Positions 1 through 5,410 of a DNA stretch of 7,156 nucleotides are shown piece after piece; the stretch's first letter is position 1, and each line of letters begins with the position of its first letter. This DNA is from Actinomycetota bacterium. Its GTDB lineage: Bacteria > Actinomycetota > Actinomycetes > Streptosporangiales > Streptosporangiaceae. A program made the position numbers and the translations under genes. The stretch is taken from the NCBI GenBank assembly GCA_003140115.1, contig PLIQ01000336.1, positions 1,093-8,248 of the forward strand. The letters are read 5' to 3'. Below the pieces are notes generated by a model. The model saw only the letters and a list, made by a program, of their open reading frames with translations. It ran no database searches and was not told the origin of the DNA.

Positions 1-23
1 AGGACGTCAGAGTTGATGGTCAC
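1..23 (-). CDS. Start of an unidentified gene, cut by the left edge
   Basis: A GTG codon whose first base is at 23 on the minus strand opens a frame reading M-T-I-N-S-D-V before the window ends. It is preceded by a clean Shine-Dalgarno GGGAGGT (31-37) with a 7-base spacer, which is the main reason for calling it. About 47 bases further upstream is a good promoter candidate. Seven residues cannot identify the product. The nearby helicase/mycoredoxin pair matches a mycobacterial neighbourhood containing whiB7, so a WhiB7-type gene, its leader ORF, or another WhiB7-regulon gene is possible. That is inference from context only. Confidence 0.4.
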
Positions 24-55
24 AATGGGCACCTCCCTTCCAGGAGCGTCGGTAA

Positions 56-70
56 CTAGCCCACGGACAT
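56..70 (-). other. Possible leaderless four-codon upstream ORF
   Basis: On the minus strand an ATG at 70 starts Met-Ser-Val-Gly followed by TAG (58-56). The A of this ATG lies seven bases after the last base of the TAGGCT -10 candidate (77-82). That is where transcription would be expected to begin, so the transcript could start directly with the ATG. Leaderless starts are common in actinobacteria, and WhiB7-type leaders are known to carry short upstream ORFs. Four codons in a short leader can also arise by chance, so this is a weak call. Confidence 0.25.
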
Positions 71-76
71 GAGGGC

Positions 77-115
77 AGCCTATGTAATGCGCCCTGGAGG
101 GGGCAACAGTTTTTT
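77..115 (-). promoter_or_regulatory. WhiB7-like promoter for the left-edge gene
   Basis: Read on the minus strand, a run of six A (110-115) is followed by CTG (107-109), then TTGCCC (101-106) as -35, an 18-base spacer, and TAGGCT (77-82) as -10. Known WhiB7-dependent promoters have an A/T-rich element about three bases upstream of a TTG-type -35, where the WhiB7 AT-hook contacts DNA next to sigma-A. The layout here fits that arrangement. The array begins only 12 bases past the tesB stop codon, so it would give the left-edge gene its own transcription unit. The WhiB7 assignment is inference; a plain housekeeping promoter is the alternative. Confidence 0.5.
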
Positions 116-127
116 AAGCTGCGGTTT

Positions 128-991
128 TCAACTACGGCGAGGGGCAGTGCGGATCAGGCCCTCTTGCATCACGGACACCACGAGTTCGCCCTCGGCGGTG
201 AAGACCTGACCGCGGGCCAGGCCCCGGCCACCGGAGGCCACCGGTGACTCCTGGGCGTACAGCAGCCAGCGGTCGGCCCGGAACGGCCGGTGGAACCACA
301 TCGCGTGGTCCAGGCTCGCGCCCGTGGTGTGGCCGTCCGACCAGGACAGGCCGTGCCCGAGCAGCACCGTGTCGAGCAGCGTCACGTCCGAGACGTAGGT
401 CATCAGGCACACGTGCAGCAGCGGGTCGTCGGGCAGGTCCCCGTCCACCCGCAGCCAGACCAGGTTCTCGGTGGTACGCAGCGACGGATCGCGCTCGGCC
501 TCCACCGAGATCGGGCCGATCGAGCGCAGGTCGAAGGGGCCGTCGAACACCCGGGGATGGCCCGGGCCCAGAACCCGGGTCCACCGGTCCGAGTTCCGCT
601 CGACGTTCTCGGGCGGCGGCACATCGGGCATCGCGGTGGCGTGCTCGGGCCCGGGCTCGGCGTGGTGGAAGGACGCGGACAGGGTGAAGATCGTATGGCC
701 GTGCTGGATCGCGGACACCCGGCGGGTGGTGAACGACCGGCCGTCCCGGGTCCGGTCGACCGAGTACACCAGCGGAATCGTGGTGTCGCCCGGCCGGATG
801 AAGTAGGCGTGCAGGGAGTGCACCGGCCGGTCCGGCGGCACGGTCCGCCCGGCGGCGACCAGCGCCTGACCGGCCACCTGCCCGCCGAACACCCGCTGCC
901 GCTGCTCGTCCGGGCTGCGGCCGCGGAAGATGTTCAGCTCGATCTGCTCCAGGTCGAGCAGCTCGAGCAGGGCGTCCAGCGCCGCACCCAT
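128..991 (-). CDS. tesB: Acyl-CoA thioesterase II (TesB family)
   Basis: Predicted 287-residue cytosolic enzyme that hydrolyses acyl-CoA to free fatty acid and CoA, matching the usual length of about 286 residues. It has the double hot-dog layout. The N-terminal half holds RVFGGQVAGQAL (about 33-44) and HSLHAYFIRPGD (about 58-69). The C-terminal half holds LDHAMWFHRPF, with the likely catalytic Asp near 228, then SGGRGLARG and MQEG with the likely catalytic Gln near 276. These align well with the E. coli TesB I remember. The ATG at 991 is preferred because GGAGGAGGT lies 9 bases upstream and the protein then starts like TesB. An in-frame GTG at 1030 would add 13 Gly/Arg-rich residues; it overlaps the helicase stop as GTGA but has no clear ribosome site. 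It is probably co-transcribed with the helicase. The substrate range cannot be read from sequence. Confidence 0.93.
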   Translation of the reverse strand: MGAALDALLELLDLEQIELNIFRGRSPDEQRQRVFGGQVAGQALVAAGRTVPPDRPVHSLHAYFIRPGDTTIPLVYSVDRTRDGRSFTTRRVSAIQHGHTIFTLSASFHHAEPGPEHATAMPDVPPPENVERNSDRWTRVLGPGHPRVFDGPFDLRSIGPISVEAERDPSLRTTENLVWLRVDGDLPDDPLLHVCLMTYVSDVTLLDTVLLGHGLSWSDGHTTGASLDHAMWFHRPFRADRWLLYAQESPVASGGRGLARGQVFTAEGELVVSVMQEGLIRTAPRRS

Positions 992-1026
992 TCCGCGCCC
1001 ACCTCCTCCGTGCCCAGGGGCTCTCT

Positions 1027-2745
1027 TCACCGCCGGCCCAGGCGGAGGTCATCGAGGAACCGCGACCGCTGCCGCGCCGCGACGCGGCCCTGGCCGGCCG
1101 GCGTCCGGGCCGGGGACCAGGAAAGGTACAGGTGCTGACGAGCCCTGGTCACCGCGACATACAGTAGCCGTCTTTCCTCGTCGATCGCCTCGGGCGTCTT
1201 GGCGTGCACGATCGGCATCAGCCCCTCGACTAGGCCCGGCAGCAGTACCGCGTCCCACTCCAGGCCCTTGGCCGCGTGCATCGAGGCCAGCGTCACGCCC
1301 TGGACCGCGGGCGCGTGGCCCAGCTCGGCCCGCTCGGTCAGCTCGGCGGCGAAGTCGCCCAGGCTGGCGTGCGGCCGCGCGGCGTACAGGTCGTCGGCCA
1401 GCTCGGCGATGGCGGCCAGCGACTCCCAGCGCTCACGGGCCGCCGAACCGCCCGCGGGCGCGCCCGCGGTGAAGCCGATGCCGCTCAGCACGTGCCGGAC
1501 CGCGGCCGGCAGCGGGTCCGGGTCCGCGGGGCTGGCCGCCTCGCCGCGGGCCGCGCCGCGGAACAGGACCAACGCCTGACGCACCACCGGCCGTTCGTAG
1601 AATCGCTCGGTGCCGCGCACTACGTAGGGCACCTTGGCCTCGGTCAGCACCCGTTCGAACCGTTCGGTGTCGGCGTTGATCCGGACCAGGACCGCGATCT
1701 GGCCGGCCGGAACGCCCGCCGCGATCAGCGACCGGATCTGCACCGCCACCCCGGCCGCCTCGCTGGCGTCGTCGGAGTACTGGGTGAGCACCGGCTGCGG
1801 CCCGGCCGGCTGCTGCGCGATCAGCGCCTGGCCCGACCGCATCAGCTGGTTGGCCACCGCGACCACCTGCGGCGTCGACCGGTAGTCGCGGACCAGCCGG
1901 ACCAGCGCGGCGCCTGGGAACTCGGCGGTGAAGCCGGTCAGGTAGGCCGGCGTGGCGCCGGTGAAGGAGTAGATCACCTGGTGCGGGTCCCCCACCACGC
2001 ACAGCTCGTCGCGGTCGCCGAGCCAGGCGTCGAGCAGCAGCTTCTGCAGCGGGTTCACGTCCTGGTACTCGTCGACCACGAAGTACCGGAACGTGTCGCG
2101 TACCTGGTCCGCCGCGCCGCGGTGCTCGAGCACGATGGCGGCGGTCAGTTCCAGGACCGACTCGAAGTCGATGAGGTGGCGCTCGCGCCGCAGGCGTTCG
2201 TAGCCGTCGTACACGAACGCCATCGCCTCCGCTCCGATCACCGGCGTGCGGCCCGCGGCGGCCGCGGCGCGGGCGTAGGCGTCCGGGCGGAGCTGGGTCG
2301 TCTTGGCCCACTCGATCTCGCTGGCCGCGTCGGCCAGCCCCGGACCGTCCAGCCGGACCCGGGCATCCTTGGCTGCCTCGCGGACCAGGGCGGCCTTGGC
2401 GTCGATCAGCCGCGGCGGCCGGCCGCCGATCACCCGCGGCCAGAAGTAGTTCAGCTGGCGCAGCGCGGCGGCGTGGAAGGTGGACGCGCGGACCCGCGCG
2501 GCGCCGAGCTGGCGCAGCCGGCCGCGCATCTCCCCGGCCGCCCGCACGGTGAAGGTCAGGGCCAGCACGTGCGCCGGGTCCACCACCCCGATGGCGGCCG
2601 CGTACGCGATCCGGTGCGTGATCGCGCGCGTCTTGCCGGTTCCCGCGCCGGCCAGCACGCAGACCGCGCCCCGGGTGGCCAGCGCCACCTCGCGCTGCTC
2701 GGGATCCAGCCCGGCCAGCAGCGCATCGCTCGCGACCTCGGTCAC
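1027..2745 (-). CDS. uvrD2: UvrD2-like superfamily 1A DNA helicase without HRDC tail
   Basis: Predicted 572-residue ATP-dependent 3'-5' DNA helicase of the UvrD/PcrA/Rep group, acting in DNA repair or replication. Motifs appear in order: Q motif LDPEQREVA (13-21), Walker A AGAGTGKT (32-39), Ia TFTVRAAGEM (64-73), II VVDEYQDVN (223-231), III VVGDPHQVIYSFTGA (250-264), IV LVRDYRSTP (284-292), V with MHAAKGLEWD (about 489-498), and VI EERRLLYVAVTRAR (523-536). The start is GTG at 2745, with AGGAGAA 7 bases upstream. Mycobacterial UvrD2 is about 700 residues and carries a tetracysteine module and HRDC domain after motif VI. Here the protein ends 36 residues after the VTRAR of motif VI and has only two cysteines, so both modules are absent. 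Assignment to UvrD2 rather than generic UvrD rests on the adjacent divergent mycoredoxin. The stop lies 35 bases before the preferred tesB start, so an operon is likely. Confidence 0.9.
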   Translation of the reverse strand: MTEVASDALLAGLDPEQREVALATRGAVCVLAGAGTGKTRAITHRIAYAAAIGVVDPAHVLALTFTVRAAGEMRGRLRQLGAARVRASTFHAAALRQLNYFWPRVIGGRPPRLIDAKAALVREAAKDARVRLDGPGLADAASEIEWAKTTQLRPDAYARAAAAAGRTPVIGAEAMAFVYDGYERLRRERHLIDFESVLELTAAIVLEHRGAADQVRDTFRYFVVDEYQDVNPLQKLLLDAWLGDRDELCVVGDPHQVIYSFTGATPAYLTGFTAEFPGAALVRLVRDYRSTPQVVAVANQLMRSGQALIAQQPAGPQPVLTQYSDDASEAAGVAVQIRSLIAAGVPAGQIAVLVRINADTERFERVLTEAKVPYVVRGTERFYERPVVRQALVLFRGAARGEAASPADPDPLPAAVRHVLSGIGFTAGAPAGGSAARERWESLAAIAELADDLYAARPHASLGDFAAELTERAELGHAPAVQGVTLASMHAAKGLEWDAVLLPGLVEGLMPIVHAKTPEAIDEERRLLYVAVTRARQHLYLSWSPARTPAGQGRVAARQRSRFLDDLRLGRR

Positions 2746-2753
2746 CGCACCAT

Positions 2754-2775
2754 TCTCCTCTCGGTCTCCTCTCGG
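2754..2775. repeat. 11-bp perfect tandem repeat at the helicase ribosome site
   Basis: TCTCCTCTCGG occurs twice back to back (2754-2764 and 2765-2775). On the minus strand each copy contains AGGAGA, so the Shine-Dalgarno sequence of the helicase gene is duplicated; only the copy nearer 2754 is correctly spaced from the GTG at 2745. The last base of the second copy is the first base of the mycoredoxin -35 element. It looks like a slippage duplication. Confidence 0.75.
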
Positions 2776-2800
2776 GAACGCAACCAGCCTCGCCGGTGTT
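2775..2800 (+). promoter_or_regulatory. SigR/SigH-type promoter for the mycoredoxin gene
   Basis: GGAAC at 2775-2779 is separated by exactly 18 bases from GTT at 2798-2800. The GGAA(T/C)-N18/19-GTT pattern is the recognised consensus of the actinobacterial thiol-oxidative-stress sigma factors SigR (Streptomyces) and SigH (mycobacteria). Transcription would begin near 2807, giving a leader of about 34 bases with the ribosome site GAGGAGG at 2828-2834. A redox-stress promoter in front of a mycoredoxin makes functional sense. TATTCT at 2812-2817 could be an additional housekeeping -10 but has no good -35. Confidence 0.6.
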
Positions 2801-2840
2801 ACACGATCCGGTATTCTCACCAACCTCGAGGAGGCAGCGG

Positions 2841-3095
2841 GTGTCCGGCCAGCTGATTATGTACACCACTCCATGGTGCGGCTTCTGCCGGAACCTGAAG
2901 AAGCAGCTCGCCCGGACCGGGATCGAGATGACCGAGGTCGACATCGAGCAGGACCCGGCCGCGGCCGAGTTCGTGATGTCGGTCAACGGGGGCAACCAGA
3001 CCGTGCCCACCATCGTGTTCCCGGACGGCACGACCATGGTCAACCCGTCGGCGGCACAGGTCCGCGAGCGGCTGGCCGCGGTCAGCGCGAGATAG
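2841..3095 (+). CDS. mrx1: Mycoredoxin (glutaredoxin-like, mycothiol-dependent)
   Basis: Predicted 84-residue cytosolic thiol oxidoreductase of the thioredoxin fold. Mycoredoxins use mycothiol to reduce protein-S-mycothiol mixed disulfides in actinobacteria. The active site is W-C-G-F-C with cysteines at 13 and 16; mycobacterial Mrx1 has C-G-Y-C. Further family marks are EVDIEQDPAAAEFV (32-45), SVNGGNQTVPT with the cis-proline TVP loop (54-56), and DGTTMVNPS near the C terminus. Length and sequence closely match mycobacterial Mrx1. The GTG start at 2841 has GAGGAGG (2828-2834) 6 bases upstream. A later in-frame ATG at 2859 would remove the first beta strand and is less likely. The gene is divergent from the helicase, as in mycobacteria, and a SigR/SigH-type promoter precedes it. 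Its last codons and stop lie in a 20-bp duplication. Confidence 0.93.
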   Translation: MSGQLIMYTTPWCGFCRNLKKQLARTGIEMTEVDIEQDPAAAEFVMSVNGGNQTVPTIVFPDGTTMVNPSAAQVRERLAAVSAR

Positions 3096-3114
3096 CCGCG
3101 GTCAGCGCGGGACA
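3075..3114. repeat. 20-bp imperfect tandem duplication over the mycoredoxin stop codon
   Basis: GCCGCGGTCAGCGCGAGATA (3075-3094) is followed directly by a second copy (3095-3114) that differs at two of 20 positions. The first copy encodes the last residues, A-V-S-A-R, and the TAG stop bridges the junction. The second copy is therefore the first 20 bases of the spacer before the ANTAR gene. It looks like a replication-slippage duplication. Its two mismatches suggest it is not brand new. Confidence 0.8.
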
Positions 3115-3163
3115 GACAATTCTGCCGAACGCAGCGTGGTGCACGCCGCAGGACAGGACAGAC

Positions 3164-3757
3164 ATGGACGCGGAGACGACGCAGCGCGTGGCCGGCGACG
3201 CCGCCCCCGACGCAACGGGCGGCGAATCGGTGGTCCTGCGCCGGTCCGGGCAGGGCTGGCAGGTCGGGCCGGAGGAGGCCACCGACCTGACCAGCGCCAT
3301 GGTGCTCGCCGACCTGCTGGCTGCCGATCTCGGGTCGCCGACCGTGCCGCTCGTGGCGCCCGCGCCTGGGTCGCCCGAGTCGCCTACGGCGAGTGAGGCC
3401 GACGAGGCGGCGCGGCTGGCCGTGACCGTGGCCCAGCTTGAGCACGCGCTGGTTGCCCGGGTCCGGGTCGAGCAGGCCATTGGCGTGCTCGCCGAGCGGC
3501 ACCGGCTCCGGCCGCGGCAGGCGTTCGACCTGCTCAGGAACGTGGCCAGGGCCCGCGGCGATAAGGTCATCGACATCGCCGAGGTGGTGGTGGACAGCGC
3601 GTCCAACCCGCTGCTGGCGCTGCCCGAAGAACTGGCCCGCAAGCAGCTCGCGCCCCGTATGCGCGGCCGCTCCCCCAGGCACGCCCGTGCTTCCGGTTCG
3701 CCCCGTGGGGACGGGTCCGCCCGGGGCGACGCAGAGAATGTCGGCGGATCCCGCTAG
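3164..3757 (+). CDS. ANTAR-domain protein (putative RNA-binding antiterminator)
   Basis: Predicted 197-residue protein. Residues about 88-143 match ANTAR: a coiled-coil-like helix VAQLEHALVARVRVEQAIGV leading into LAERHRLRPRQAFDLLRNVARARGDKVIDIAEVVV. ANTAR proteins bind paired RNA hairpins and prevent premature transcription termination. There is no GAF, PAS or receiver domain. The first 80 residues are a short unrecognised segment (about 21-60) plus a Pro/Ser/Ala-rich linker, so the input signal is unknown. The tail after residue 160 is rich in Arg, Gly and Ser, probably disordered and possibly helping RNA contact. ATG at 3164 is the first reasonable start; the ribosome site is weak (AGGACAGG). 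It lies 68 bases after mrx1 on the same strand, so it may share the redox-stress promoter. The RNA targets are not evident. Confidence 0.88.
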   Translation: MDAETTQRVAGDAAPDATGGESVVLRRSGQGWQVGPEEATDLTSAMVLADLLAADLGSPTVPLVAPAPGSPESPTASEADEAARLAVTVAQLEHALVARVRVEQAIGVLAERHRLRPRQAFDLLRNVARARGDKVIDIAEVVVDSASNPLLALPEELARKQLAPRMRGRSPRHARASGSPRGDGSARGDAENVGGSR

Positions 3758-3875
3758 AGTCCTGCGACACGGCTCCGTCCTCCGGCGCGCCGCGCCTGGG
3801 CTGCGGGAAACTAGGTCGGCGAGGTCGTTTGGCTGCTTCGGATGGGAGCTTGCTGGATCGACGAAGGAGGCCGGG
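3758..3875 (+). other. Spacer before the methyltransferase gene
   Basis: These 118 bases must carry any independent promoter for the methyltransferase. The only feature I can support is the ribosome site GAAGGAGG (3863-3870), 5 bases before the GTG start. GC-rich self-complementary sequence around CGGCGCGCCG (3783-3792) could form a small hairpin but has no T run, so I do not call a terminator. No convincing -35/-10 pair is visible. Confidence 0.5.
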
Positions 3876-5144
3876 GTGACGGATCTTGAGGTAGTCGAGA
3901 TCTGTGCCGGGGCGGGCGGGCAGGCCCTCGGGCTGGAGCAAGCCGGCTTCGAGCACGCCCTGGCGGTCGAACTCGATACGGCGGCGTGCGCCACGCTGCG
4001 CGCCAACCGGCCCGGCTGGAAGGTGGCCGAGGGCGACGTGGCCGACCCGGCGCTGTGGCGCCCGAGCGACTACCGGGGGGTGGCGCTGCTGGCGGGCGGG
4101 GTCCCGTGCCCGCCGTTCACCGTGGCGGGCCGGCAGCTCGGCGCGACCGACGAGCGCGACCTGTTCGCCTGGGCCGTGGAGCTGTGCGGGATCATCCGGC
4201 CCCGGGCCCTGCTGCTGGAGAACGTCCGGGGCCTGAGCACCACCCGGTTCAGCGCGTACCGGCAGCACGTCCTGGACCGGCTCCGCGACCAGGGCTACGT
4301 GCCGGGCTGGCGGCTGCTGAACTCGTCGGACTACGGTGTACCGCAGCTGCGGCCGCGGACCGTGCTGGTCGCGCTGCAGCGGGCCGACGCGCCGTGGTTC
4401 CGCTGGCCCGTGCCCTCGCCCCAGCCGCCCGCCACCGTGGGTGAGACCCTGGGCGACCTGATGGCCGCGCGAGGCTGGCGCGGCGCGGCCGCCTGGGCCC
4501 GCGGCGCCGACCGGATCGCACCCACGATCGTCGGCGGCTCCAAGAAGCACGGCGGCGCCGACCTGGGTCCGACCCGGGCCAAGCGCGCCTGGGCCGAGCT
4601 CGGCGTGGACGGCATCGGGGTCGCCGATGTCGCGCCGGGACCGGACGCGGCCCCGGCGCTGCGGCCCCGGCTGACCTGCGAGATGGTGACCAGGCTGCAG
4701 GGCTGGCAGGACGACTGGGGCTGGCGCTTCAGCGGCCGCAAGACCGCGCGCTACCGGCAGATCGGCAATGCGTTCCCGCCGCCGGTTGCGGCGGCGGTCG
4801 GGACGGCCATCCGCCGCGCCCTAGAGCACGCCGACGTCGCCGCCGACGTCGCGGAGGCGGCTGGTCCGGCGCCCGATTTCGCGACTCACGACCACGATCC
4901 GGTGTTCCGCGTGCTGCGCGCCCGCGACGACTTCCTGACCGTCCGGCAGATCGCCGACCTGGCCAGGCTGAGCCCGGCGGCGGTGCGGGGGCACCTGCGC
5001 CACCTCAGCCAGGATTTCGAGCTCGAGATGGCCGACGGCCGCGACGGCCCGGCCTACCGGCTGGGGCCGTTCCGGGCGTTCCTCGGCCAGCGGGATCACG
5101 CGCGCCACCAGCGGTTCGCCGCGAGCCGGGCCACGATCAGCTGA
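3876..5144 (+). CDS. C5-cytosine DNA methyltransferase with C-terminal winged-helix-like extension
   Basis: Predicted 422-residue enzyme transferring a methyl group from S-adenosylmethionine to carbon 5 of cytosine in DNA. Motifs in order: I EICAGAGGQALGLEQAGF (8-25), IV GGVPCPPFT with catalytic Cys78, VI LLLENVRGL with Glu115-Asn-Val, VIII PQLRPRTVLVAL (156-167), IX RLTCEMVTRLQGWQDDW (265-281) and X YRQIGNAFPPPVAAAVG (293-309). The target-recognition region (about 200-262) contains IAPTIVGGSKKHGGADLGP. The family normally ends after motif X. Here an Ala/Asp linker is followed by residues 341-400, whose predicted helices (TVRQIADLARLSPAAVRGHLRHL) and closing YRLG strand look like a winged helix. 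The GTG start has a strong ribosome site. No restriction endonuclease, Vsr or second methyltransferase lies in the window, so it may be solitary or an outlying part of a defence locus. Recognition sequence unknown. Confidence 0.93.
   Translation: MTDLEVVEICAGAGGQALGLEQAGFEHALAVELDTAACATLRANRPGWKVAEGDVADPALWRPSDYRGVALLAGGVPCPPFTVAGRQLGATDERDLFAWAVELCGIIRPRALLLENVRGLSTTRFSAYRQHVLDRLRDQGYVPGWRLLNSSDYGVPQLRPRTVLVALQRADAPWFRWPVPSPQPPATVGETLGDLMAARGWRGAAAWARGADRIAPTIVGGSKKHGGADLGPTRAKRAWAELGVDGIGVADVAPGPDAAPALRPRLTCEMVTRLQGWQDDWGWRFSGRKTARYRQIGNAFPPPVAAAVGTAIRRALEHADVAADVAEAAGPAPDFATHDHDPVFRVLRARDDFLTVRQIADLARLSPAAVRGHLRHLSQDFELEMADGRDGPAYRLGPFRAFLGQRDHARHQRFAASRATIS
4830..4853. repeat. 12-bp tandem repeat in the methyltransferase linker
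   Basis: GCCGACGTCGCC (4830-4841) is followed by GCCGACGTCGCG (4842-4853), identical at 11 of 12 positions. In frame this encodes Ala-Asp-Val-Ala twice, in the linker between motif X and the C-terminal extension. It fits slippage in a flexible spacer and keeps the frame. Confidence 0.7.
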
Positions 5145-5163
5145 CCTCCCGGGCGCGGGGTCA
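5142..5163. terminator. Palindrome joining two convergent stop codons, possible bidirectional terminator
   Basis: Outer arms TGACC (5142-5146) and GGTCA (5159-5163) pair perfectly, with further partial pairing inside (5147-5150 with 5155-5158, one mismatch and one G-T). The left end is the TGA stop of the methyltransferase. The right end is the complement of the TGA stop of the DUF397 gene. A hairpin between convergent genes fits a shared terminator, but there is no T run on either side, so intrinsic termination is uncertain. Confidence 0.35.
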
Positions 5164-5364
5164 CGGCTGGCGGTTGCTCTTTACCGCGCTGATAAATGTC
5201 CGCCAGCTGGCCGGGGTGAAGCCCAGGGCAGGCTGAGCGGCATTCTTGCTGTCACGCACACCGACATAACCAGCGCCTAGCCGCGCGACTTCCACGCAAT
5301 TTCCATTTGCGGCACTGTAGGAGCTTTTCTTCCAGGAAATGTCCTGTGGCGTAACAAGGCGCAT
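5161..5364 (-). CDS. DUF397 small protein, partner of the adjacent XRE regulator
   Basis: Predicted 67-residue soluble protein of the DUF397 family: WKKSSYSAANGNCVEVA (11-27), VGVRDSKN (34-41) and LGFTPASWRTFISAVK (47-62). DUF397 proteins are nearly confined to actinobacteria and usually sit beside an Scr1/WhiJ-type helix-turn-helix regulator, as here, where they are thought to modulate it. ATG at 5364 is chosen because AAGGG lies 7 bases upstream and the resulting length is typical. ATGs at 5379 and 5385 would add 5 or 7 residues. It begins 46 bases after the regulator stop on the same strand, so the two are probably one operon. The DNA is clearly less GC-rich than the flanking genes, suggesting horizontal acquisition. 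Confidence 0.88.
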   Translation of the reverse strand: MRLVTPQDISWKKSSYSAANGNCVEVARLGAGYVGVRDSKNAAQPALGFTPASWRTFISAVKSNRQP

Positions 5365-5410
5365 CTTAGGGCCCTTCATGTGCATTCTGGTAATGGGTTT
5401 TACAATTCTG

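Noticed and set aside
91..115. Hairpin GCCC-TGGAGG-GGGC followed by T6 on the plus strand, resembling an intrinsic terminator
   Set aside because: No plus-strand gene lies upstream in the window, the T run is separated from the stem by several bases, and the same bases are better explained as a minus-strand promoter.
992..1030. Longer TesB start at GTG 1030 overlapping the helicase stop (GTGA)
   Set aside because: The added 13 residues are Gly/Arg-rich and unlike TesB, no clear ribosome site precedes it, and ATG 991 has a strong one. Coupling is still possible.
3699..3728. CGCCCCG/CGGGGCG inverted repeat near the end of the ANTAR gene
   Set aside because: Seven-base GC-only arms within GC-rich coding sequence are expected by chance, and there is no T run.
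3806..3829. GGAAA...GTT before the methyltransferase as a second SigR-type promoter
   Set aside because: The fifth base is wrong and the spacer is 16 rather than 18-19 bases.
1433..4006. Very long open frames antisense or out of frame to the helicase, mycoredoxin and methyltransferase genes
   Set aside because: High-GC shadow frames: translations are Arg/Ala/Pro/Gly-rich without recognisable domains, while the other frames encode well-known proteins.
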